DNA of 64,000 bases from NCBI GenBank assembly GCA_936432065.2, contig OW386291.2:16407821-16471820 (forward strand), given 5' to 3'. This DNA is from Rutpela maculata. Its lineage: Eukaryota > Arthropoda > Insecta > Coleoptera > Cerambycidae. Under the pieces are notes generated by a model. It was not told the origin of the DNA and searched no databases. It saw only the letters and a program-made list of their open reading frames with translations. The translations under genes were made by a program, and so were the position numbers. Below are positions 53,951 to 63,987 of the stretch, piece by piece. Every line of letters starts with the position of its first letter. Positions within the stretch are counted from its first letter, which is position 1.

Positions 53951-56214
53951 TTTAAACATTTTTGTTTTTAAAAAATAAAAAAAAGTCTAAAATTTTGGAC
54001 TATGACTAAGAAAGATAGAAAGAATGACTTGTCAAGAAATTTAAATTGAGGTTCATTTGTGATATAGGTAACCCCATCCGAGAACACCCTGTGTTTGGGT
54101 ATTTTTTTCGCAAACTGTATTTTCTGGCATGTTAAATTTGTATGTATTTTATCATCTTTTGTAATGAAATTTTTCCACGAAATAAAATTTATTTTTATTA
54201 CCCGGAAAACGTGGATCTGTGTAATATATTCATATTACTGTTGACCACAGGATTAACTTTTATTATTTATAATATTTAGCTACCTAGCATAATTTTCTCT
54301 CGTTAAAATATATTTCCACAAAATATATCACCTCCATTTTTAACCATTATGTTAAAGAAGTCCTAAAATAAAATTTTACTGTAATATTTGCTTATTATGA
54401 TACAAGTAAACAGGGTATGTGTACCTAGGAAATCTCTCAAACTGACGTGGTGTCATTAAATCTGTATCCTGTTTCGTGCAAAGCGTCATACTAGAATTAT
54501 ATGTTCCATTTAATCAAGACGAGACAAAGAATTAATCTTCAGCTTCCCGACACGTACATAGATTATTCATATTCACAGAGAGTACTAAAGTTGAGCTCAA
54601 AACAAATATCCCTGCTTAAACAGGCAGAAACAAAATAAACATTTTAGCAAAAACTAAAGGTTGCATAAGTTGAAAAGTGCATGAGATAGCATTGATGCTA
54701 TTGCTGTTGCAGATGCGGACTTCTGCTGTGGCCTGCAATCACCAGAGGATGGGAAATTAGACACGCACAACATCCCGCCAAGCAGCAAACAGCGTGGTCC
54801 GTTTTATTTCTATCTCTGTCTGTCTGTAACTTTATCTGTTAGAGACACCTTTAATATCTGTTACTTTATATCTCTTCTTTCTTCAGGGACTACAGGATTT
54901 TTGAATGGTTGGTGGTATTGCAGTTTATGAGTACGCTATGCAGTTTTAAAATTGTTTTTTTTTTTCATTGAATTAAATACGCACCTTTTGGGTGAGCCAA
55001 ATAGATTATGATAAATAATAGTAATTGAAATAACTCGCTGGAAAATGTGTAAATAAAATCAAACATAATAAAAAAAAACATAGCGTCTTACAGTTTTACA
55101 GTCGAGACGTTGTGAAATAGTTGAAGTTCTCAAAGAGAAATAGATATTATAGAAAATTAAGCTTTGTACAGAATATTTGTGGATATTGCTGGAGTCAAAC
55201 TAAAATTTGTAGAGAATTGTTCGCAAAGGTAATTTTTGCTGGAACTTATTGTAAATATTACAAGACGTACAGCAAAATGTTTTGAAATAAATTGGAGTAC
55301 CGGTAGGCATTTGTTTAAACAATAGTTTTCAAAATTGGATTTTTTCTCAGTTTTTCTTAAATATATCTGGTTGTATAGCATCACAGTACAAAGAAACTGA
55401 CTATTCATCATGAAATTGAGGAGAAGAAAACTAGAACTGCCCCAAACTTTTTGGTCAATTTGCTATGTTGCAAAAAATTAAAACAATTGAGATTGACAAT
55501 TATCAAATAATTGATAATAATTTAAAAGTTATTTATGTTAAGAAGGTAAGTAAATAGTATTTACCGATCGTGCGTAACGAAGCGAGAACAGAAGTTCGAG
55601 ACTAGTCAAAACTACTTAGTTTCCAAGTTGCTTATTACATTTTTTCCACTTCCACAATAACAGAATAAAACTTTGGCTTGTTGCCAAGGTATTTGCACGT
55701 GATACTAACAATCAATATTAAAATTTTGTATAAGCTATAACTTATTGTTCAAATGAACGTTTCGGGGATTGAAAAAGCAGCAATTATTGCGTTTTCATCG
55801 TTATTACCGGAAAAATCAAGGAAACGTTACCAACTAATGTATACAGGCTGGTGTCAAACTATGGATAATGCCATCATTTCTGAAAAATGCTTTCAGTTTA
55901 CTTTTTGGAAAAATCTGCCATACTGAAGTCTTCGACAAATCTATAATGTTGAAATCAACATTTTTATTGAGGAGAGCATAAATATATAGTTTCTCAAAGT
56001 CCACACTTTTTTGCAAAGCAAGAATGACTAGTTCAGACACAAAAATACCCGAACACCCTATACCCATAATCTATAATCTCATTATTCCATTAGACCCATT
56101 TCTCCCAGAAATTGTAACGGTCAATGGCAGCTTTGACTCTTCCGGTATCGGAGATGGTCGCTCAAAGCGTACAAGTCCTCTACCCATCAGAGCTGTACAC
56201 TTACATAAGATGTG
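53951..56214. other. Mostly unassigned intronic sequence
   Basis: No recognised gene. One GC-richer stretch (54700-54910) stands out. A CAG-terminated pyrimidine/T tract precedes an open segment containing DADFCCGLQSPEDGKLDTHN and a second hydrophobic part, ending TGA at 54930. I cannot relate it to a family or to the channel gene. An ACACCCTGTG motif at 54088 resembles the ends of mariner-like elements. Confidence 0.35.
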
Positions 56215-56789
56215 ATGAGAGTTTCTTCTTCTTCATCATATTTTATTTAATCTGGATTATCTTTCACCCTTATGTGGGTGTTTATTTAATGTCCTGTTAA
56301 AATACCCTTTAAATATTTTTGCTGCTTTCTGCTCAACTTTAGCAATTCGTTAGTCCTTGATTTAGATGGGTCATAAATAAACGTGCCTATTCCTGATGCC
56401 CTAGTTCAGTACAAGTAATATTTCTGAATTAGTAGCTCCTTTGCCAGTCTGTGCAGTGCTTTGTAGGTTGGTTCAAATTCCAAGAAAACTGTTTTTTCCG
56501 TTTTCTCTGCCCAGACTGTCCGCTTCTCATTACTTATGTTGTCCTGGTGTCTGGTCAAAACTTTCAGGCAGTTCTTTATCACTTTAAGACGTACTTCTAC
56601 TGCGTTCAGAGCTTTAAGTTGCTTGGGTGTCAGTGATGATGCGGGTCGTCCTGTTAGTGCATGATAAATATTTCTTCTACAGATTTCCATTACTGCGACT
56701 TCTGTTTGGAACACTGTTACGATGCTGCTAAAATTCAGGCTGTCCGTAACTCCTGTTCCGTTACAATGTATGGCATTGGTGTATGTCAC
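56215..56789 (-). pseudogene. RNase H and C-terminal part of a non-LTR retrotransposon (I/LOA-like), relic
   Basis: Minus strand: VTDSLNFSSIVTVFQTEVAV (RNase H 'ATVFQAE' block), SLTPKQLKALNAVEVRLKVI and KNCLKVLT (counterpart of SDSQAALKAL and the helix after it), a decayed 'VPGH.G..GNE.AD.LAK' region, and then LLKLSRKQQKYLKGILTGH (about 56320) with a Glu-rich end. This is the tail domain order of RNase H-bearing non-LTR elements. Frameshifts and lost catalytic residues show it is dead. Confidence 0.6.
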
Positions 56790-57059
56790 ATGTCATGAAA
56801 GAAGTCGATATTAGTAGATATATTCAAAAGTATTTGGAGATTATGGTAATCGATATTTCAACATATTTACAAGGAAAACCATTTTAAAAAGAATTTACAA
56901 GAAAATTGCATGCAACTCCAAAAATTTATATGATACATACTTCAACATCGTTCTTCATCTTGGGATTTAGACAAAAATATCTTATCGCAATCTAAATTAG
57001 TTATACATCATACAAATCTAGAGTCGTTAAAGTGTTATGAGTACAAAAGAGCTATGCTC

Positions 57060-57480
57060 AGGATCAGGCACCTCAATCTTCCAACGGAGGTCTATTCCGT
57101 CTGGTAGACAGCAAACAATATAGATCGCCTCGTTCAAAACACAAATGCTCTAAAGGGGCTTGCCAGCCATAAGAAGAGCAAATTTGCATATGTTGGGCTA
57201 AATTCTGAACCAGGCAGCCTTGTCTCAAACCTGAAGGTCAAATTTGTTGCAGGCGAGCGCGAGATTTTTGTGTCCGGACTAAAAACTTTAAAGTTTGCCT
57301 TCTTACTGGAAGAAAGCTAGAAGGCACTGATTAAACTAACACACTGCTACCCTATCATTGATAGAAATTAAGGAAGATCGTGCCTAACCAAAACGTGAAA
57401 GCGATGATGAAAAGTCCGACTCTTTCTTGGGATAGTGGAAGGCGTTTGGGCCGCTGAGGTATCAAATCTTTAGCCACAGG
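57060..57480 (+). other. Possible upstream part of an RNase H-bearing retrotransposon
   Basis: Less AT-rich than flanks and immediately precedes the RNase H relic on the same strand. I cannot read convincing motifs in it; assignment rests on continuity of composition only. Confidence 0.25.
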
Positions 57481-57489
57481 TGGTTTTGA

Positions 57490-58400
57490 AAAATGATTGA
57501 GTTAATCAAAATAGCAGACAGAGAGGACTGGAAAAACGGTCCAGCAATATTGGCGCAAACGATCTGGTTTACGGACGGCTCCAAAACAGAACTGGGATTT
57601 ACGGGTTAAGGTTGAAAAAAAAATCCCGATAAGTCTAGAATACATGCCACTATATCTCAGGCTGAAATGGCTGTTATACAGTGATGTGCAAAGGAAATGA
57701 TGAGGCAAGGAACTGTATACCAATCAATTGCCATTTTTTTCGATAGCCAAGCAGCGCTAAAGGCACTCGATTCCATGCAGGTCGATTCAAGACTAATATG
57801 GGATTGTATAAATGCCCTTACGGACCTAGGAAGAACAAAGTGACCGTGGCATGGACACGAGAGACATGAAGGAAATGAGAAGGCTGAAGAACTGATTCGG
57901 GAAGGTGCATCTAAGGCCTTAGTAAGACCCGCACTATTTTGCGGTGTAGCTAAGCCACGCATACGAACATCCATTAATGAATGGGTACAAAATAAATCTC
58001 TAGAGTGGTGGAAGAATTCCCCACGACAGAGACAGGCCAAAAAGTTCATTAAAGAACGATCGGCCCAATTCACGGAAGACCTACTAGGTCAAAGTAGAAA
58101 GGCTATTCGGATAATGGAAGGTCTTCTAACTGGATACTGTAGGCTTAATAGACATATGAGTCTAATGGGCCTGGCAGAGGATGCAACATGCATATTCTGT
58201 CAAGAGAAGAGGAAACCTCAGTACATGCGCTGTGCCATTGCGAAGGCCTAGCCAGACTGAGATTCCAACTACTTGGTGAAGAGAAATCAAGCGCAGATAG
58301 ATATACCAAGGAGTCCTCATCAAGATTATGAAGTCTGATATAAAAGACAAAGCTGGATAAGGAGCTCTAAGTAAAATTAGACAAGGAGTGCCACAATAGA
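57490..58400 (+). pseudogene. RNase H and C-terminal domain of a non-LTR retrotransposon, relic
   Basis: + strand: IWFTDGSKTELG (first catalytic Asp), ATISQAEMAVIQ (Glu), IAIFFDSQAALKALDSMQVD (Asp), SRLIWDCINALTDLGR, a decayed WTPGH with HERHEGNEKAEELIREGASK, then ALVRPALFCGVAKPRIRTSI and WWKNSPRQRQAKKFI. It continues RIMEGLLTGYCRLNRHMSLM and GLAEDATCIFCQEK (the zinc-binding-like CxxC tail). A GC-richer 3' UTR-like stretch with TCTGCAGGGGTCGCGGTAGT follows. Stops occur but the frame is largely kept, so it is younger than the 56215 copy, to which it lies in opposite orientation. I, R1 or LOA-type clade; not resolved. Confidence 0.75.
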
Positions 58401-59680
58401 TCTGCAGGGGTCGCGGTAGTCAAGGCTACTCAGCCAAATCTAATCTAGCTTGAGTAGAAAGATACCCTGATCCTTATAAGAAGGACGAGGATTATAGAGG
58501 AAGCAGATGATATGGACCCCCTCAAGCGAACAATAGGATGTAGGCAGAAATAGTCCGTTTAAAGCCTACTTGCCAGTGACCGCCCTTCACCGAATAACTG
58601 TCAATACTACTGTTATACCATGTGGTAATTTTTTTGTGCCATCTTCAAAATAATATCTGTGAAAGGTTTTCTTGGGGTTGTATAATGCCTATAATAATGT
58701 TTTTCTAAATTTATACCTATGCACCAAACTGATTTGTATGGTCTACCAGGTAGATTGCAGTCATTCAAGTTAATTCCGGGAAATTAAATGTTCTTTAAAG
58801 CCTGAAATAAAAGCAGTTGAAATCACCAGAAACACAATATAATATTCTGAAACATATACAGGATTCCTGTGTATAAGCTCAGCTAGTGGTAGAATTACAT
58901 AGCTCTTTTAACTTATCCACCTAAACATCTGAATATTCTAAAATCTTCTAAAGTAGGTTATTGCAGCACAGTCAAGCAGATAATTATAATTGTATGAGGA
59001 TTTAGCTTAAACTGAAATGATCGATTGTGGTGTACAGGGAGTATAATGAAAAATGAAATAATTACCAATGGGAATATTTCTTGTTGCCATGAACACAGTA
59101 CAAAACAACTAAAGAAAATCATGAGTTATTTTCTCTACGAATATAGTTAATTTCTTTTAATAACGAATTAGATTTAACGCTCTGCAATACTACCACGATC
59201 CTGAAAAAATCCTGTACTTCAAATTAAATTTCTCTTTATAGCAGCACAGCATGTCGATATCAAGTACAGAATGTGCTAACAGAAATATATGCCAGTCTAT
59301 ACCAATTTACTATTTTAGCGCCTTCTTTACTTGAATGTATATTCTAGGATCGATGGAATGGATGTTATTAATGTGAATTGCATTTTGTATATTTTCTTTT
59401 TAGATGTTGTTTATTCCTCAAAATTTGATATATAAAACACATATGCATCTGCTACATCATACACTATATCTTGTACATATATGGTGGTGGGATAAATCAT
59501 TGCTATGCAACTATGGTTTAATTTCCTTCTAATTTCAGTTATACTCATTTTTCTAACAATTTTCTTTGAAATCCGGAGGACTCAAGGTAAAGTATTTACT
59601 TACTTTCACAATTATTTTCTAATAACGTTAAATAATAACAGTAAAATTTACTATTTTTGGGTATTAAATTAATGATATGT
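58401..59680. other. Unassigned intronic sequence
   Basis: No gene recognised. A 48-bp segment at 59541-59588 is bounded by TTCTAATTTCAG and GTAAAG and could be mistaken for an exon; see rejected items. Confidence 0.35.
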
Positions 59681-59684
59681 ACAA

Positions 59685-60305
59685 CTATCTTCCTATCGTT
59701 TATCGTCTATCATACCAACTTTGGGAAAAATAATAGAAAAAGCTCTATTACAACAACTTGTCACCTTTTTTGAACAAAATAATATTTTATCAGACTGTCA
59801 ATATGGTTTCCACTCTGGTAAATCTACAGCGACGGAAATTAACAAAGTGGTTGAAATTATAATATACGTTTTTGAGAACAAACGCTTCGCCGGAAGTATT
59901 TTCTGTGACTTATCAAAAACATTCGACTATGTGCAACATGATATTTTCGCTTCTAAACTTTGTAGATATGGTCTTCAACCTACAGCACTTAATCTTTTAA
60001 AATCGTACCTGAGTGACAGGGATCAAATAACTGTACACAACGGAATGGCGTCATCATCAGTAAAAATAAGATTTGGAGTTCCACAGGGTTCCGTATTGGG
60101 ACCACTATCATTCCTAATTTACGTAAATAATTTGCTTAACTACGTTAAGGACGCTTCGGTTGTACTATTTGCTGATGATACGACCATGACAAACATCAAT
60201 CAAAATTTTAATGATCTACAACATGATAATATGCATCGCTCACAGTTGCAGGCTTCTGATTGGTTCAGAGAAAACAAATTAAATTTAAATGAATTGAAAA
60301 CATAA
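59685..60305 (+). pseudogene. Reverse-transcriptase fragment of a CR1/Jockey-type element
   Basis: One open frame of about 200 codons: a decayed 'YRPISIIPTLGK' start, IIEKALLQQLVTFFEQNNIL, CQYGFHSGKSTATEI, GSIFCDLSKTFDYVQHDIFA (palm Asp; usual Ala changed to Thr), KIRFGVPQGSVLGPLSFLIY and SVVLFADDTTMTNIN (catalytic FADD). It stops at TAA 60303-60305 shortly after NWFRENKLNLN-like text. The N-terminal EN domain and the C-terminal domain are missing. It has no frameshift within the RT core, so the fragment is fairly young, but it cannot act alone. Confidence 0.85.
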
Positions 60306-61426
60306 AGTATGATTCTCTGACCGCGGAGATTAGATCATTTTGACAATCCCAATAATATCAAGTTTTAAAACAAATTAAGCATTCTTCTCAACAACTACTA
60401 ACATTTGAAAAGTTTGAAATAGATGAGAATATGAATAGAGCTGCAGAAAACTTTCTTTCAACATCAAAGTATAATTCAGTTAACGATCTTACATTAAACC
60501 CATTACCATTACCATTAAAGTGCTTTACTCAATGTTTGTTATTTACATGTTTTTTTAATTAGATTCGTAATTCATTTGACAATCATAATATTATAACGCT
60601 ACATACGTCGCGGAAATGTGAAGCGTTTCGACTCGACGAATCCGGAATTTTCACCACTTTAAACCTTTAACTCCTATTTTAACCCCTTAAAAGGGTTATG
60701 GTTCTTATGTTAAAACGATTCAAGAAACTTAAGCAATTATTTTATGATCATATAAAAATTAATTTGATATCCAATCTACATGAACACTACTTCGTTTGTT
60801 TGTGACTCTCGACCAAGGAGGTAAACGCGGAATAAAGAGAAATAACTGCGATTTTTATGTTAGGTTAACTCAAAGCCACTTTGTCGCAGCACTGCTCTAA
60901 AGTACAATGTTTTAAGGATATTTTCCATTTCTTTTATTTAAGTTGATTGATATATCTACTGTCGGCAGATTTTTGTCCAAAAAAAGGGCACATTTTTCCC
61001 ACTGTGCGCCGGTGATAGACGGGGAGAATCTAGAGAAGCCACGGGAATTAATATAGATTGATTGCACTCCCTAAGAAAAACGATTATGCAAATTTTTATT
61101 TAAATATACAGAAGTCAAAACCAAGCATACCAAGGGCACAATCTACCCTTGTTCCAGCTCTGGCTAAAGTAATTGGCAGTAACTAGAGTTTTAATTTGAT
61201 ACCAAATATGATAGTATTGGACATAAATTACCTTTTTTACTTTACCATAATGCATTAAAACGGATATACGTTTGACGGCCATTTTGAAAAAAACTGGTGG
61301 GCTACAGATCATGTGATCAAGATAAAAAGCATCTATAACAACATTGTAAATATAATGCAAAGAGAAAATCCGTAGACGCACATTTTCCAACGCGCATACC
61401 TCAGGCCCCTGTACTAATTGTAATTA
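60306..61426. other. Unassigned intronic sequence
   Basis: A 91-codon minus-strand frame (61390-61115) matches nothing I recognise. No repeat pairing seen. Confidence 0.35.
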
Positions 61427-61636
61427 CTTCCACATCTAGTGGAAATATAGTAACGCCAAAAAAATTATTAAAAATTTTTATTGTTCAAATAGGCCTAGAA
61501 TGTCATGAAATGTCGAGATTTTAAGTTTGAGCGAAAAAAAAATTTCTGTCTGTCGGTCTTGTCTAACTTTTTTTGTGCGCACGTTTACTCTTGAACCGTT
61601 TGAGATATTGACATGAAATTTGGTACACATATGTAC
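61427..61636 (+). repeat. Dispersed repeat family R1, copy 3, cut by the LTR retrotransposon
   Basis: TTCCACATCTAGTGGAAATA, AGGCCTAGAATGTCATGAAA, GTCGAGATTTTAAGTTTGAG, a GTCTGTCGGTCTTGTC tract, GTGCGCACG and CATGAAATTTGGTACACATA match copies 1 and 2. The copy is severed at 61636, where the LTR begins. Confidence 0.85.
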
Positions 61637-62092
61637 TGTAATATGTTGCACCCCTTAAAATTTAAGGTTATGTTACTAAAAAGTAGGCAAACTTCAACAG
61701 ATCGAATGTCTGAATGAATGTAGTGTATTTGCACCTACTCGAAAAAGAACCTACCAGAAGATTCCAAAGTGACATCTGGAATTATCGAGAGAATGGTGGC
61801 GTCATCACAGAACAATCGAGATCTGTCATTTTTAGGTATAAAAGACCGATCGCATTCTCGGCGAGTAGTTCAGAAAGTTCAGAAAGTATAGAAAGTGAGG
61901 TTAAGAGTTCAAAGATAAACAAAGTAATAAACATTGTGATTTTAGTCAGTAAAGTGTATTTAAATTAATAATAGTATTGTGAAGTATCCAGTAAATATTT
62001 AATAAAGTGTGTTAGTGGACATCTCTTGTTATAATTTTTGGAACCCACGGAATTTGCAAGGGGTAGTTTCCTAAGGGTGGAAACACGCGACA
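61637..62092 (+). mobile_element. 5' LTR of a Gypsy-type retrotransposon
   Basis: Starts TGTAATATGTTGC and ends CACGCGACA (TGT...ACA). It contains a TATA box (TATAAAAG, 61837-61844) and AATAAA at 62001-62006, in the order U3-R-U5. It is followed four bases later by a primer-binding site. The partner 3' LTR lies beyond the window. The left flank is interrupted repeat R1. Confidence 0.8.
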
Positions 62093-62095
62093 AAT

Positions 62096-62113
62096 TGGTG
62101 TCAGAAGTGGAAT
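62096..62113 (+). promoter_or_regulatory. Primer-binding site for minus-strand DNA synthesis
   Basis: TGGTGTCAGAAGTGGAA begins with TGG, the complement of a tRNA CCA end, directly after the LTR. The tRNA species was not determined. Confidence 0.7.
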
Positions 62114-62277
62114 TTTATGACAAGAGGAGCTCTGAAGTTGTGCTGGAGTGTTCGAGAAGGATTCTCGAGGGTTAGTGCTAACACAGGACTAATTTACTGG
62201 ACATTGTTCGAGGGTTGTTTTCGAACAGGAAAATAGTGTTTAAGTGCATTTTTGAGACATTGTAGAACATTTTATTA

Positions 62278-62449
62278 GGACATTAGTGTGATAATTAAAT
62301 CCTTTGAACTGAGAAGTGATAGAGACACTGAAAAAGACTCATTTAGTGCGTGAAAATTTCTAGAACTTTTCTATTTGGACATTAGTGGAGATTATTAAAT
62401 TCTCTGAACTGGATAGTGACAAGAGACTCTGGATAAGACTTTTTCGTGC
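62278..62449 (+). repeat. Imperfect two-copy repeat in the retrotransposon leader
   Basis: GGACATTAGTG...AATTAAAT and the following AACTG(A/G)...GTGATAGAGACACTG block at 62278-62350 recurs at 62377-62449 with a period of about 99 bp. It may belong to the packaging or leader structure; that is inference. Confidence 0.65.
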
Positions 62450-62521
62450 TATTTCGAGATTTGTCTGGAAAGTTCTGATATTGACGTGACAGTTAAATTT
62501 ATTTTATTTTAATTTCATCGT

Positions 62522-63937
62522 ATGCCCGTAACAACAAGAAGTATGGCATCCGATAAACAAATACAGGACTTATTCGAACAATTCCAAAAAATGATGGCGC
62601 AGCAACGGCAGGAAGACAAAGAAGAACAGGAGAGAAAACGTCAAGAAGAGCGAGATGAATTAAAGAAAATTATGGAAGACCAGGAAATAAGACGCCAAGA
62701 AGAAAAGGAAGAGCGAGAAAAACGACGTCAGGATGAAGAGAGAAGACGCCAGGAAGAAAAGGAAGAGCAAGAAAGAAGACGTCAAGAAGAAAAAGATGAA
62801 TTGAAGAAAATGATGGAGGACGTGAAGATACGACAGCAAGAGGAGAAAGAAGAGCAAGAAAGACGACGTCAAGAGGAGAAAGAGGAACAAGAAAGACGCC
62901 AAGAAGAATTAAGGAAAATTCTGAATGAACAAATGAAAATACAACAAGACACTATCATTTCTGCCAATGAAGTACTAAAATGTGAAGTTAAAGAAGAGAT
63001 AAACAAGGTAGAAGAAAAAGTAGATAAGGTAGAAGACAAAGTAGATGTAGTTGAGACCGAAGTCAGTCAGATCAAAGGAAAGATGAGTGAGTTCGAAGGA
63101 GAAGTGGAGCGACTTAAACGACAGTTGAGAGATAGAGGAAGCCAGCAGGTGGTATCATCAGGTCACCGGTTAAAACCTCCCTCCTTTGACGGCCAAAGCT
63201 CATGGACAACGTACAAGAGGCAGTTTGAGGCAGCAGCATGTGCGAACAACTGGGATAACGAGGAAAAGGCCATGGCATTAGTTCTGGCGTTAAGGGGCCA
63301 GGCCTCAGAATTACTTCAGACTATCCCGGTGGAGAAACAAAGGGACTTCAAAGTCTTGGAAGCTGCATTAGACTTGAGGTATGGCGATCAACACCTTGCC
63401 CAATTATACCAGGCTCAGCTGAAATCCCGGATGCAAAAAGCTGGGGAAAGTTTACAAGAATTTGAAGCTGCGATAGAGAGACTGGCACACCTGGCGTATC
63501 CAAATGCACCTAAAGAATTCCAGGAACAATTAGCCGTGGGGGCCTTTTTAGATGGTATAAGGGACGAAGAGGTCAGGCGAGTTCTGAGGCTGACGAGACA
63601 CCAAAGTAGTAGCGAAGCTTTGGTGCGTGCACTCGAAATAGAAGCCGCTTACAGGGATACTCCAAGGTCGAGAGTGCGAGCTGTGACTCTCGAAGAATCG
63701 CAACCAGAAATGAACCAGAACCCCTTGCTGACTGAGATGCAGAAAATATTCACCAAATTATGCGATAAATTGGATGGCCTCGGAAAGCAGGAAAAACAAC
63801 AAAATAAAGGAAAGCCGAGCGGAGGTATTAAATGTTTCAACTGCGGCAAGGTGGGACATATGAAACGAGACTGTCGACAGCAGAACTCGGAGAGTCGAGT
63901 AAATGCTGTGAATGTTGAAGAGAAGCAGGAAAACTAA
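62522..63937 (+). CDS. Gag polyprotein of a Gypsy-type LTR retrotransposon
   Basis: 471 residues from the first ATG after the leader to TAA 63935-63937, undamaged. Residues 15-150 are an extreme Glu/Arg/Lys/Gln coiled coil built of repeats like RRRQEEKEEQERRRQEE. Residues 150-205 hold a second heptad-rich part (EEKVDKVEDKVDVVETEV). Residues about 218-385 form the capsid-like Retrotrans_gag domain (FDGQSSWTTYKRQFEAAACA, EKAMALVLALRGQASELLQT, AVGAFLDGIRDEEVRRVLRL). A CCHC zinc knuckle (CFNCGKVGHMKRDC, Cys438, Cys441, His446, Cys451) for RNA binding is near the end. The protein would assemble the cytoplasmic particle that carries the element RNA. Pol is expected downstream in the -1 frame. The long coiled coil may drive multimerisation. 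Confidence 0.92.
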   Translation: MPVTTRSMASDKQIQDLFEQFQKMMAQQRQEDKEEQERKRQEERDELKKIMEDQEIRRQEEKEEREKRRQDEERRRQEEKEEQERRRQEEKDELKKMMEDVKIRQQEEKEEQERRRQEEKEEQERRQEELRKILNEQMKIQQDTIISANEVLKCEVKEEINKVEEKVDKVEDKVDVVETEVSQIKGKMSEFEGEVERLKRQLRDRGSQQVVSSGHRLKPPSFDGQSSWTTYKRQFEAAACANNWDNEEKAMALVLALRGQASELLQTIPVEKQRDFKVLEAALDLRYGDQHLAQLYQAQLKSRMQKAGESLQEFEAAIERLAHLAYPNAPKEFQEQLAVGAFLDGIRDEEVRRVLRLTRHQSSSEALVRALEIEAAYRDTPRSRVRAVTLEESQPEMNQNPLLTEMQKIFTKLCDKLDGLGKQEKQQNKGKPSGGIKCFNCGKVGHMKRDCRQQNSESRVNAVNVEEKQEN

Positions 63938-63987
63938 GGATAGCCAGCACCAAGGGGGCTGTGCTGGCTAGGGAATGCGGTGCCCCC
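63928..63987 (+). promoter_or_regulatory. Candidate -1 ribosomal frameshift site with H-type pseudoknot (gag-pol junction)
   Basis: The last sense codons of gag read GAA AAC before TAA, giving the heptamer GGAAAAC (63928-63934). After a 6-nt spacer a perfect 10-bp stem forms (63941-63950 with 63961-63970; TAGCCAGCAC and GTGCTGGCTA). Its 10-nt loop contains GGGGGC (63954-63959), complementary to GCCCCC at 63982-63987, so an H-type pseudoknot with loops of 3, 1 and 11 nt is possible. The -1 frame is open from 63919 to the end of the window, whereas frames 0 and +1 hit stops (TAA/TAG at 63935/63941 and TAG at 63969). The heptamer is a suboptimal form of the X XXY YYZ rule. Confidence 0.65.

Noticed and set aside
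54714..54930. Open segment with DADFCCGLQSPEDGKLDTHN after a CAG
   Set aside because: No family resemblance, the hydrophobic second half looks like translated pyrimidine-rich DNA, and no donor site is evident. Possible but unsupported.
59541..59588. 48-bp + strand segment between TTCTAATTTCAG and GTAAAG
   Set aside because: Open in one frame (a short hydrophobic peptide) but does not match what should follow the channel exon, and such AG...GT pairs are frequent in AT-rich DNA.
62660..62902. Minus-strand open frame opposite gag
   Set aside because: Antisense of the charged Gag coiled coil; Leu/Phe/Ser-rich as expected for a complement of GAA/AGA codons.
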